Origin: Hyphochytrium catenoides
Lineage: Eukaryota > Sar > Hyphochytriomycetes > Hyphochytriales > Hyphochytriaceae
Assembly (NCBI GenBank): GCA_900088475.1
Contig: FLMG01004481.1
Location: 1-24,386 of the forward strand
Length of the DNA stretch: 24,386 bases
Reading direction: 5' to 3'
The translations under genes were made by a program, and so were the position numbers. The notes under the pieces were generated by a model. It did not search any database and was not told the DNA's origin. It saw nothing but the letters and a program-made list of their open reading frames with translations. Shown piece by piece: positions 10,726 to 21,229 of the stretch (the first letter of the stretch is position 1; every line of letters starts with the position of its first letter).

Positions 10726-11578
10726 TCCTGCTTCCTAGCTGTACGTCCCACTTTCCAGATGCCGAAGGTCTCAGTTGAGAAGTCTAACTTAAGCTCAGCT
10801 TGTCATACAGCACGTCTAAGGGCCATGTAACGTGCTTTCATCGGCAAGCGGCGGCCAGAAATGGCAATAGTCTCTGTCTTCAGTCTTCAAGGCAGATGCA
10901 GAAGGCACAGAATGTGACAGAGCCAGAGCTTTCCATAGAAATGTAGTGGAAAACTCACCACTATCGAGAGACAGACGGTGAAGTAGATGCGGTATAAATC
11001 TAACGAGATGCGTTTAAGACTCGTTAGGTGCTGTAAAAGGACCAAGTCAGAGATACAAAGACACAAGACAGAGTGACACCAAGTTACTTGGGCACGGGCA
11101 AATTATTGATTATCATGAGGATCTCGCAAGTCCTGATTTAAATCAGAAGCTCCCAAGGGATCAGCTGTCTGTTGTACAGTAATTCCAGATCGTGCATAAG
11201 GACCATAGTATCATAGATAACACAGAATATTTGTAGCCCATCGGGCAGAATTCTGAATGGATGGCGATTCTCAATAGTTGGAGCTCCAAAATCTTCATCT
11301 GCCGCCAATCTTCATCATCATCGGATCTCTCCGAGGACCATCGCCTACAGCTGGATGCAAAGGCACCAGACACGGTCTTATACGCGCCATGCAGGAGGCA
11401 CTTAACAGAGTGAGGGTCTTTCTTCTTCCCTGCGTGTGAACCCCACTCTCTGAGAGGCTGAGCAATGGACGCATGCCTCTGACCATCAAGAACAGCAAGC
11501 CTCGCCTATTCTACTCTTTCGCCTTCCGGAATTAGGGAGTGGACCCTGTGAGAACCGTGACTGCATATAGTACGAAAG
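10726..11578. other. Divergent intergenic region between the WW gene (-) and the Nup107 gene (+)
   Basis: About 850 nt that must hold both promoters and both 5' UTRs. Unlike most other spacers in this window it lacks long CT/GA tracts. The small frames on the minus strand at 11161-11498 show no recognisable protein. No tRNA-like or snRNA-like fold was seen. Confidence 0.55.
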
Positions 11579-14500
11579 ATGAGTGGCACAGCGGCTCAAG
11601 GATTCTTCACCTCGCCCTCATCCCCGCCTAGTGGTGGAGAGGATCGATGGAATGTAGAGAGTTTCGATCCAAGCGGTGCCAACACTGGTAAGTACAGCTT
11701 ATCACCCGATCTTGTGACCTTCTATCGTGTAAGACTGCTATATCGGCAGAAGTCTCATGGAGGGCTTGGCCTGGGGAGCGGTCGGACTTGATGTCTCGTG
11801 CAGATCGCGCCCTCCTCTCACTCTCCGCTCTGGCTGACACCGTGCAGACACCCTATGGCATGGGTGCGCGAGGGCCCACCATAGCAAGCGGAAAAGGTGA
11901 TGGAGCCGTACTTTTCTTTCTCTCGTTTTTCCTCTGTTTCCTCAACTGGCATGACTCTCTTACACTTGCCCTGGCCTGCGCAAACATCTTCTCCCCCTCT
12001 CGCTCTCTCGTTGCGCTAACCGTAATGCTCCTTGAATAGAAGAAAATAAGCAGGACGAGCTAGAGCGAACCGAGCAGTATAGCGAGATATCTATAGCAAA
12101 CCGCAACCTCATGCACATTCGCGTCCACCTTCCAAATGGCGCTAGTATCTATGAGGATATTGATCCTAGAACGGACACTGTGGCTGATCTGAAGGCCAGA
12201 GTGTGCAAGCGAGAGAGGTGGCTGAAGGCACCCAGCCAGGTCAAGGGCTTCGACGTTGCTCTTTCGTGTCCAACGCCCTATTTTCTTACTCCATCTTGAC
12301 ATACTCCTTGGCTTGCTCTTGTCTGAATACACTCTCTCTTTCTCTTTGTTTCTTGTCTCTCTCTCGTTCCCTGTGTGTCTCTTCTTTCTCCTGCCCTGTA
12401 ACATCGCCAGCTAATCGTGTGTTATTGAAGTCTTGACTTCTGTATCTATTCCTATCGCCAAACCTTTGGCATTCCTTCGTGTCTCTTCCCCACAGCTGAT
12501 ACTTTTTTTTGCTGTGCCCTGTACCTTATGGTTCACAGCTGCTAGTAGTATACAATGGCCTACCAGTCCAGGATGACTGGCTTGTCTACGACTGCGGGGT
12601 TCAGAAGGATGGCACAGTCCATCTCGTGTTCCGAAGCGCGTGGAGGGGTGGGAAGGGTTACCCAGGAGAGAGAGTTGGTGCAAACAGCAGTTTTTCTCTT
12701 CGAACACCGTCCTTCGATGTCGGTGACGAGTCTCTCGTAGGCCCGGATGTGGGTGCCGCAGGAACCAGTTTCTCTCTCTCTCGTATCTCACTCAACGAAG
12801 GCCCTTCTTTTTATCCGGGAGGAGGGAGAGATGGAGAAGATAGCACTTTCCTAGCGGAGGAGAGACGGTCTTTACTTCCTGAGGCCTCAAACTGGACAGC
12901 TGCAAGCTGGGGCGGGAGAGGTTGGGCGGAAGAGGTTGCCTTTCACGAGATCTTGAAGAAGGAGATGGAGATGGTGTCACAAGAAGGAGGAGGAGAAGCA
13001 GAGGAGAGGCCCATTACGGAGAATCTTCTTTCTTTCTATCAGGAGATTTGTGATAAACAGATCAGTCAACTAAGAGAGGCAGCAACAGGCAAGAAGGCAG
13101 TCAAGAAGCTAAAAGAGCTTGTTCAAGAGAGAAACACATGGGACCTCTTAGCCCGGCTGGAGGATCTTGCCCTTAGACAACAGAAGAGATCTTCCGCCAT
13201 GGAAGAAGAAGAGGAAGAAGAAGTCATGCTTAAAGGGACAGAACAGGATGCTCTTGACCGTCTATTGACTCGAAGCGAGCTTCTGCAACTGTACACCACT
13301 GTCCTTCAATGGCTTGAGAGCATAGCAGCGGAACAGGTCGAGTACAAGGAACTAGGTACGTAATTCTGTTCCTTGTCCGTCCCTCGTCCTTTCACCGTCG
13401 TGAGAGTGCACCTTCTCTCTTCAGGGACTGCACCTCTTGCTTCGATTTATGTGAGTCCTGTTCTTCGTAGTCCTCCTGCTTCCCTCTTGCACACATACTG
13501 CACCTCTGACAATTTTGTATCAACCACAGACATGGACGGTAGCTCCAGTCTCTCGGCTTGGCCTGAGACTTTACGTGTCTTAAAATCCAACAGAGCCAGT
13601 GGAGGAATGATTAAAGCTTTGGATCCTGATGCTCCTACTAGGGATGGTGGACGCCTTGCCCCAGATGATGACGAGAGCGAAGAAGAGCTTCTGAGGACGC
13701 TCTGGTCTTTTCTTAGGGCAGGAGAGGTGCAAAGGGCCATCCTATACTGCAAAGAAAGAGGTCAACACTGGAGGGCAGCCACTCTAGGTGGAGGCAACCC
13801 TTGCGCGGCGCAGATGGGGCTGCACGACGAGAACGGATGTCAGGTGGTGTTCGAAGACCAACCGGAAGATGTTCAGCTCCTCATCTCCCAAGGAGTAGTT
13901 CCTCCTTCCTGTTCTATGCTACTGAAGCGTTGGGGCAACCCTTATCGATTTCTTTGGAAGAGCTTGTGCTGGCGGTTCTCTTTGAGAGGAGCCAAGGAGA
14001 AGCGAGTCACAGGATCCGCTTCTACACTTTCGGAGGAGTACGAGAGACTAATCTACGCCGCCTTATCGTGCAACCTTCGTATTCTACTTTCTTCTCCTCT
14101 ATCTAGCACTTGGGAAGACCACTGTTGGGCGCTCTTTCGCTGCGCACTTGAGAGAAAGCTTGATGAACACCTTTGGAACCATTGGAAGCTTAAGGGCTCG
14201 CTTTCTCTCTTCCGAGCAGGACCCAAGTCTTCGTCGTCTGCTCAAGAGGTCCTAAGAAACACTGAAGATGCCCTACATCTCACTCCAGAGAGTATATTCC
14301 AGCGACTTAGTGACGACGCAAACGAAGAGCTGAGGAAAGAAGGTCAAAGCTTACTTAGAAAGGTACAAGGCGCTCTCATCCAAGGTCAGAGAGAGGAAAT
14401 GATACTTGATATCGTCTATCCAGCCATTGCAACGATAGATCCAGTTCTCTCCGAGGAAGGAGCTCTGGAAAGATCTAGAAAGAGACAGCGACCTGTTGAT

Positions 14501-16167
14501 CATGGCATCTGGGAGCTCTCTCTTGACGAAGAGCGAGAGGAAGTGGGGCTTCTCTCTTCGTCATCTGACTCCGGCTCTCTCACCGCCGGCACACTTCGCT
14601 TCTTGGCGCATCTCTGTCTATATGTCCGACCCCTGCCTGATGGCTCCAACCCTTGCGACGAGGCTGTCTGGCAGGTTGTCAAGGCGTACATTAGACACCT
14701 CGTAAAACAGGGACAGACTGACCTCGTTGCGTTCTATGTGGCTACTCTGCCCTCTCAAGGGAGGGTGCATGTATATTCCCAGGTCTGCGCCCGTATCCTC
14801 TCTTCCTCATCTAGGCAGCGATGTTTAGAGCTAGCCAACGCCTTTTTCACTCCTGACGAGATAGCGCAAATCACAAAGATGGCGGTAGAAGAGGTGCGAC
14901 TGGGCGAGGGAGGAGCGGGAGACAATGCCAGGAGAAAAGAGGAGGACAGGCCACGCCAAGGCATAACGAGAGAGGAAGAGGACATCGCTGTGGATGAAGT
15001 GAAACTTTCTTCCCTCGAGTGGCTCATCGCCTTCCCAGAGCATAGGGAAGAAGCCCTACTGCAAAGCAATCTTCTCATTCGGGATCTCATCCGCGAGGAT
15101 AAACTGTCTTCTGCCATCAAGACTCTTGAGATGCTACCTCCAGACTCATTAGATATAATAAGCGCACACTCCCAAGCCAGGAGAGACAGAGGTCTGGACG
15201 AAGAGAGAGACTCTTTATCTCGTGGAGCCATCAAGGAGCATCTCTGCTGGCAAGCTTATCTCCATGCTACACAGAAATACCTTTCTTGGCACTCTTTCAT
15301 TGCTCTTGCGAAGCAGCGGAGAGGGGGAATGGTGAGAATCGACGACAGGGAACAGGCTGCAGAGTTATTGCGACAGAGTGTTCAGGAGACCGTGACAGCA
15401 ATCAAGGCAGTGCTGGAGTTTGAGAGTGGCTGGTTAGTAGGAGTTGGGCTTGCAGAGCGAGAAGAGGATGACTGGGCGTCAGATTTGAGGAGACTCTGCC
15501 TGCCACCGCTTGTCAACTATCTCCACCAGGTGAGAGCGGTTCAGGCTGTCTTTGGATCCCTTTGTGTCCATTGATGGCTTCTCAATGTGGCTTTTCATAT
15601 CCAGCAGCTCCTTACTCGTAGCGCTTTCACTGCCTCTTTTAGCTTTTTAGCTTCTCACATGCTCTTCATAGCGCTCTTTCTGTCCGTTGCCACTGACTAA
15701 TCCTCCTCTTACTGTCTTAGCCCTTGGGTGTGTATCTATACGTTAGTCGCCGCTGGACCCTTCGCTTTCTTCGTTTATCAACTTCTTCCTTCTTCCATCT
15801 CATTAAACTGGGAGGCAAGACGTTGATCTTTATGTCTTTTTAAGTTCCCCCCTCCTTATCCTTCTCGATTCCCAATGCCGACCCTGTGTGCTGACATCTT
15901 GCTTTGTCACTCTATGCCCTTGGTCCCTATCAGGTCTATGTTGAGAGTGCAACGCTTCTTCTTTCCATAGATTCGTCAAATGCAGTCTTTTGTGAACTCG
16001 CTCTCTCATTCTTCAAAAGTAGCCTGAAGGTCGCGGATCTCGTTGCTTCTTCTCAGTGGAGAATTGACGTGGCAATGGCACCGGAGGAAGTGAGGAAGCT
16101 TTTAGACTCCCTCACAGTCAGCGCAATGGCGCTGTTGCACTTAGAGAACAGCATACAGTTGGCTTAA
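11579..16167 (+). CDS. NUP107: Nup107/Nup84-family nuclear pore protein with N-terminal ubiquitin-like domain
   Basis: Exons 11579-11687, 11804-11896, 12040-12239, 12539-13355, 13530-15529 and 15934-16167 splice to 1150 aa. The C-terminal two thirds carry Nup107 family landmarks: QWLES, WPETLRVLKS, ALDPDAPTRD, LLRTLWSFLRAGEVQRAILYCKERGQHWRAATL (in pieces), and the terminal KVADLVASS..PEEVRKLLDSL block. Nup107 is a helical scaffold subunit of the Y complex of the nuclear pore. Residues 92-166 (MHIRVHLPNG..DLKAR, LLVVYNG, VQKDGTVHLVFR) align along the whole length of ubiquitin and end in RGG (170-172). Exon 4 contains both the second half of this module and the first Nup107 helices, so the fusion does not depend on a splice guess. 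Intron 4 has an alternative acceptor at 13423-13424 that adds 35 aa in frame (1185 aa). Family call firm; exact intron 3 and 4 borders less so. Confidence 0.88.
12040..12656 (+). other. Ubiquitin-like domain segment inside the Nup107 gene (exons 3-4)
   Basis: The domain begins at Met92 of the spliced protein and is split by intron 3 (12240-12538), which falls after Q134. Equivalent positions to ubiquitin are: MHIRV for MQIFV, ADLKARV for ENVKAKI, LLVVYNG for RLIFAG (V138 at the Ile44 position), VQKDGTVHLVFR for IQKESTLHLVLR (H162 and V164 at His68 and Val70), then AWRGG for LRGG with two extra residues. A Lys follows the Gly-Gly. Recognised by eye from pattern, not by a search. Confidence 0.75.
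13425..13450 (+). other. Candidate 26-nt cassette microexon or alternative 3' splice site in Nup107 intron 4
   Basis: Within the intron there is a good acceptor (CTCTCTTCAG ending at 13424) and, 26 nt later, a consensus donor GTGAGT (13451). Using both would insert 26 nt, shift the frame and reach a stop within about 20 codons of exon 5. Using only the acceptor keeps the frame and adds 35 residues. Predicted from splice consensus only. Confidence 0.4.
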
Positions 16168-16283
16168 GTCTTGTCTGCTTACGATCTGGCGTCTGTTGAT
16201 GTCTCGCAGTCAACTTTAAGACCCCAAACTTTCCTTCTTCCACCCCAATGGCCGCTCTCCCATACAGCCTTCAACTCTGCAGA

Positions 16284-16289
16284 AATAAA
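16284..16289 (+). promoter_or_regulatory. Candidate polyadenylation signal of the Nup107 gene
   Basis: AATAAA about 117 nt after the Nup107 stop codon. If used, it places 16168 to about 16310 in the Nup107 3' UTR and argues against a separate coding exon there. Confidence 0.4.
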
Positions 16290-16582
16290 TTGGTAATGGT
16301 CGTCCGGCCACATCTTTTCTAAGAACGAGACATCAAAGGAACAGCGCCGCCCGCTAGTCCCTCTTATTTTGCTGATCATCTGAAGTCCCCCTTGTCACGT
16401 TCTCTGTCAACCCTCCGGCTGTCAATTGAGATGTACTAGGAGCATGCTGCTCCTGATGAAGGTGGTGGGGAAGAGAGCAAAGCATCACTATCTACTAGGA
16501 TAAAACATGATGATGGCGGAACTACTGCGAATACTCATCTCTCATACAGCTCCCTTTCTCTTTCTGTCTTATCCTTTCATAG

Positions 16583-16709
16583 GTGTGATCGATATACCAT
16601 CATTCTTCTTCATGTTCTCAGACCATTCTTCCTGCTTATCATCACTATCGGGCTGGTAATACGAAAAAGCGCCGACGTGAAGAGCATGCCTGGATTCTCG
16701 ACTCCCCAG
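16583..16709 (+). CDS. Alternative plus-strand exon candidate (hydrophobic)
   Basis: A long pyrimidine run ending TTTCATAG precedes this segment, and CCCCAG/GTACAT closes it. The open frame reads CDRYTIILLHVLRPFFLLII and continues hydrophobic, like a membrane segment. It competes with the minus-strand reading of the same DNA. No partner exon or family could be recognised. Confidence 0.2.
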
Positions 16710-16798
16710 GTACATAGAATAACCGTGATGGCATCGCTTTGTATGGCCTCATGAAAACTTGCTTAACACATCTTGACGTTGAGCTCCTTCATAAAGTC
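16598..16798 (-). CDS. Possible minus-strand exon pair of an unidentified gene
   Basis: Two short open segments on the minus strand, 16798-16770 and 16689-16598, can be joined in frame. The first follows a strong polypyrimidine acceptor (TTCTCCTTCCGCTCAAG) and reads DFMKELNVK. The second follows AATCCAG and reads HALHVGAFSYYQPD then a charged run ending near KKND. The composition is protein-like, but no family is recognised and I could not connect the pair cleanly to a start or a stop. An open frame further on (16379-16179, containing KMWPDDHYQFISAELK) may be a terminal exon of the same gene. The plus strand also has an exon-like frame here, so both readings cannot be right. Unproven. Confidence 0.22.
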
Positions 16799-16904
16799 CT
16801 TGAGCGGAAGGAGAAGGAAAAGAAAAGTCCGTCTAGGACGACCATGCTGTGGATTTTATGCGCAAGCAGCGACGAGTAAAGATGATGAAAACGATGATCT
16901 TCTC

Positions 16905-16946
16905 TTTGATGAAGATTTTGGCAGATTTGATGAAGATTTCTGCAGA
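16905..16946 (+). repeat. Imperfect 21-bp tandem duplication
   Basis: Two adjacent 21-bp units, 16905-16925 and 16926-16946, share TTTGATGAAGATTT and end in GCAGA. They differ at about two positions, and a degenerate third partial copy follows. In the plus frame they read FDEDFGR FDEDFCR inside an open frame of 16773-17000; in the minus frame they read as NLHQ repeats. The unit length is a multiple of three, which suits a coding region but does not prove one. Confidence 0.6.
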
Positions 16947-17340
16947 TTTGCTGTTGAAGATGGAAGGATCTGGATCTCAGATCTATTAACTGATAACTAG
17001 AGGTATGATAACCTTGGCTTTTGAAATCTGTATTGTAATTGTCTCTCCCATGTTCGGTGTTGTAGTACTTGATAGTATGCTGGTGGTGGTTGAGCTGTGG
17101 TGTGGCTATGGAAGTATCTTGCCCCTCAAATTCTGCTCCCATTTACATGTCTCCTCTGCTCTTCCTCATCCTAGCACTGAGATACGTATAGAATGATGAT
17201 ATCTCATAATGACTCTGTCTCTCTTGCTCTCCACCATTAATTGTCTCCTGTCTCCTGTCAGTCCCGCTGTCTTCCACTTCCGCCGCTCCAGGCAACCGAA
17301 GTGCTGTACCGCAGCCTCAACCTGTCGCCACGCGTGAGCT

Positions 17341-17341
17341 G

Positions 17342-17409
<68 letters not shown>

Positions 17410-17655
17410 TCATTGTTTCTCTAGGATTGTCCCTCTCAGTGGCCCTTCTCTTTCTCTCTATCACCCTTTTTCTCTGTCTCTACCGTGCTCTTTCTTTCCA
17501 GTGTGTATTCTCTCTCTTCCCTCTCCTGTTCATCTCTCCCTCTCTCTCTTTCTCTCTCTCTCTTTCTCACACTCTCTCTTTCTCTTTCTCTCCTTTTCTC
17601 TCCGCTTCCGCGTTCCTCTCTCACTCGTTTCCCTCTCTCTCTCTCTCCCTCCCTC
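17341..17655 (+). repeat. 300-bp CT-rich block upstream of the Bfr1-like gene
   Basis: Starts with about 68 bp of nearly pure (CT)n with GTCTCT interruptions, then continues as CT/TTTC-rich DNA to about 17655. Frames through it are Ser/Leu repeats. Confidence 0.8.
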
Positions 17656-18005
17656 ACTCCGGGACAGTGGTGCATCTCATCTCTCTCCACTGTTTTCTCT
17701 AAAGCTCAGTCAGACTGAGTCACCTTCGGATCTGAACTGTCTCTACTTTGTCTCTTCTTTTGGGAGAGACAGCGATAGCGTTTTCCTCGCTACGATTGAG
17801 ACAACAGCACAAGGTACGGCTGAGCCTTCACTTATAACGGACGCTAATCTACCGAGAAGAGAGAGAGAGAGAAAGAGAGGACTCTTCGTCTGGCGTTCAG
17901 GTTCGCGCTAAGTGCACCGAGTCTTCACTCTCACTCCGCGTTTCTCTCCTTTTGTCTCCCCCTTTCTGACCTGGTCAAGGACTTGCCCTAGAACATTTAA
18001 GCGTC

Positions 18006-21000
18006 ATGGCGGAGCCAGCAGACCAGCAGCCTGAGGTGGTGGAGGAGACTCCCGTCACCGAGGAGGAAGGTAAACGACAGCAGAAAGGTTCAGGCAGTTA
18101 GACGCCAGCAGCAGGAAGAGCTAACACGCCTCCTCTCACTTTTGATTCGCACAGTCCCTGCAGGGGAGACTCCTCCCGCCATTGACGTCTCGAAGCCTCC
18201 TCAGCGCGTTCCGAAGCCAGACAAGGCAGAGCTAGAGGCTAAGATCAAGGAGGTTGATGATGCGATTGCAGTCCTTGAGGAGAAGAGGGTACATACCTTG
18301 TGTTTGTCCGCGTCAGGCTTTATGAAAAAGTAACGACGCGGTGTTTGGCTATGTTTCTGTAGAGCAAGATCAAGGCTCAGCTTGATGCCAAGCAGGCCAG
18401 CAGACAGGGCGTCCAGGTATAGAATCGCTACAGCGATGACTTGCTTGTCTGATCTACTCCTCTTTCCCTCTCTCCTTCTCTCTCTGTCTCTCTCTCTCTC
18501 TCTTTCCCTTGCCGCTTGCTGCCTTCATTTCTACCCCTGTGATCTACCTTCACCTACGTAAGATATGGGGCTTTTTGTCAATGGGGCCGCTCCATGCTGC
18601 TTTCCCTGGAAACTGTCCCTCTGTATTCGCTTTCGTTCTCTATGAGCCGCTTTTGCTCTTGGTCCTCTCTAAAGATTGTTGCTTCTGACAGTCCTCTTCT
18701 TGATGTCATCTTGTAGGGCCAAGTCCAAGCTGCTCGTGATGAGATGAACCGCCTCAGAGCAGAGTTCAACCGTTTGAGAGAGGAGAGAGCCAAGATCTTT
18801 GCGGAGAGAGATGCGGTCAAGAATGCAATCAACAAGAAGTCTGCCAGCGCCAAGGGAATGAAGAGTGACGTGCGGTTCCACTCTCTCGCCGACATTGAGG
18901 CGGAGATTCGCAGACTGGAGACGAAGCAGAATACTGAGTCCATGTCCATCAACCAGGAGAAGCAGCTTCTCAAGGAGATTGAGTCTCTTAAGCAGTCGAA
19001 GAAGGTGAACTTCATGACGCCCTCTCTTCTCCCAGACATTCCAAGCTTCAGTCGTGTTTCGTAATGGGCCATATGAACTGCTGCTTCTTGGCTTCTCCTC
19101 GTGTCTGTTGGCTCATTATATCACATGCCCAGGTCGTTGCTGCCCTTGCTAGCCAGGAGGAAGCAATCAAGGCTGAAAAGGACAAGTCCAAGGACATCAA
19201 CACTCGCATTGATGAGAAGAACAAGGAGCTAGATGAGGTTAGACTCACCACATCCTCCTCCTACTCTTCCCTCCTCAGCAAGTGCTATCGGGTGTTCCGT
19301 TGTCTATTTCCTTGCCATTGGTCACGTTGCCGCCTGCACCCTATAAGCTATGTGTCTAGTCAGTCTTCGCCAACATCTTCAGACATTGATCTCTGTACAT
19401 GTTTCATGAACCATCTCTCTTGCCGGTGTATAGGTGAATGCTCTTATTGCTGCCCAGAAAAAGATTCTGGAAGAGTTCTCTGCTGCCCAGCCACCAAAGG
19501 AGGAGACGCCTAAGCTAATAGCCGAGAGAGACGCCATCAAGAAGGAGATCGATGCCAAGTATACCGAGAAGAGAGAGCTCAAGAAGGAGTGGAAGGAGAA
19601 GAATGATGAGTATTACAACTATATGCGGGCTCTGAGAGCTTATAAGAATGAGCTCAGGAGACTTGACTATGAGAGGAGAAAGGAGGAAAGAGAGGCCAGG
19701 ATGAGGTTAGTAGGGATATCACGTGGTGGCACAACAGCGAGGCTGTCCGTTTTTCACGTCCTGTCTCATGTGTGCTGCCTCTTGGATCTCCTTCTACTAC
19801 TCTGCGTTCCCACGCTCACTCTTCTTCATTTGTTTAGCTCTTGTCTCATCCCTTGCCGGTTTCTGGACCGTTGCTTCTGCTTCTTGGTTGTTTGCTCTTT
19901 CGTTTGCCGTTAGTTCATGGCCGTCTCTCCTGTTGCCTAGCGCTATGCCGATGAGGCCAATGGAGCTTCTGTTTGTTCTAAACCGACTCAAAGCCTTGCC
20001 TCAATCTTCCCCTCTCCTTCCTGTCCGTTCCAGCAGCTATTGCTAGGCACCCTGAGGTTGTGCTCTCTCTGTCGCCTCATGCTCTCTATCCTCGAGCCGC
20101 GTGCCTTTGCTCCACCACTTCGTCCTCTCCTCACCATTGACATTGCTGTCTCTCTTCTTCTGCTGCTGCGCCTCGCTCGGTATAGGGAGTTCGAGGCGGA
20201 GGAGGCTAAGAAGATCCCTTATGAGGAAGAAATGGCTCTCTGTGACAACCTTGTGTCCTACCTTCAAGCTGCTTTCCTCTCCTCCGAGTCCACCGCTTCG
20301 GACTCCAAGCCAGCTGGCGATAAGAAGCCCGCCATCGCCGGAAAGGTGGAAGAGGGTTGGACCGTGTTGAAGAGAGAGGAAGAGGACTTCATGGTCATGG
20401 GTGGGGCGAAGAAGAAGGGAGGAAAGGTAAGCTGCCTTCTTTCCTAGAAGGAACTCTCTTTCTGTGCTACTCTTCCGTCTTAGTGCCTGTCTGGCTCGCT
20501 CTCTACGTCGTTTTGGCATCCCTCTCTTCGAAGTGACGTTATCAAAGCATCCAAGTAGAGTATGTGGGAATTCTCTAACCTCTCTCTCTTTCTCCGTTTT
20601 GCGTTTGCAGAAGAAGAAGGGAGGGAAGAAAGACGAGAAGTCTGGCACCATCACGCACACGCTGGACATCATTTCTTCCTTCTCTCTCCTTGAGCTCAAT
20701 CCGCCTCCTACCCGCGCGGCCGTGGAGAAGTCTATTGAGGAGCTGAAGAACAAGAAGGAGCACTTCAAGACCTTGCCTCGACCAGAGAAAAAGAAGAAGG
20801 AGGAGGTAGAGGAGAACGCTGCGACCGAGGGAGAGGCACCAAGGTACTATCGCCTTTCCTCGGTCCCTGGATCCTCTAGTGCTTGCACCACCTCGCTTTC
20901 TATGGGCCGTCCTTAGGCATAGGTTTTCTCTATCTTTTCGCTCTTTATAAATCTGTTTGGAAGGCCGATTCCATCTTTCCACTATGCTGTTCTCCTCTTT

Positions 21001-21229
21001 GGTTAATCTCTATCCCTTTCTGTCTCTGCTTCTCGTCTGCAGCTCCCCTAAGAAAGGCAATAACAAGAAAGCCAACAAGAAGAGCTTCAAGCCTGACGAG
21101 GGAGACTTCCCTACTCTTGGAGGAAATGTGGGCACTGCTGCTCCTGCCATTGGCGTCTATGCCAAGCCGTCCGCTGGAGATTATGAGGAAGTTGGAGACG
21201 AGGAGGCTGGTTACGTAGCAGAGGAATAA
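18006..21229 (+). CDS. Bfr1-like coiled-coil protein (mRNP / nuclear segregation family)
   Basis: Nine exons: 18006-18069, 18155-18288, 18363-18416, 18717-19004, 19133-19237, 19434-19705, 20186-20426, 20611-20843 and 21043-21229. All introns are GT..AG and frame is kept throughout, giving 525 aa from an ATG in a TCATGGCG context. After an acidic start the protein is nearly continuous charged coiled coil (KPDKAELEAKIKEVDDAI.., RDEMNRLRAEFNRLREERAK.., ERDAIKKEIDAKYTEKREL..). It then has YEEEMALCDNLVSYLQ in exon 7, a Lys-rich tract, and a tail with KPDEGDFPTLGG. This order matches the eukaryotic Bfr1 family as I know it; yeast Bfr1 associates with polyribosomes and mRNPs at the ER. The family link is from pattern memory. 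A generic coiled-coil protein is the alternative. Confidence 0.82.

Larger units (their letters stand above)
16168..18005. other. Region between Nup107 and the Bfr1-like gene; gene content unresolved
   Basis: Contains the Nup107 3' UTR, competing exon-like segments on both strands (16179-17142), and a 21-bp tandem duplication. An exon-like plus-strand segment at about 17703-17813 follows TTTTCTCTAAAG, reads SQTESPSDLNCLYFVSSF and onward, and ends at a GTACGG donor. A CT block covers 17341-17655. There may be a small multi-exon gene here, but I could not assemble one. Confidence 0.45.

Noticed and set aside
14755-15234. 159-aa minus-strand frame
   Set aside because: Antisense shadow of the large Nup107 exon 5.
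15530-15933. A hidden exon within the 404-nt intron 5 of Nup107
   Set aside because: Exon 5 (ending LHQ) joins exon 6 (starting VYVESA) in frame and matches the order of conserved Nup107 blocks, so no extra exon is needed.
17241-17702. 153-aa plus-strand frame
   Set aside because: Mostly Ser/Leu from the CT block. Only its first ~30 residues are non-repetitive, and those could not be tied to a gene.
20043-20768. 241-aa minus-strand frame
   Set aside because: Antisense to exons 7-8 of the Bfr1-like gene and their introns, which splice correctly on the plus strand.
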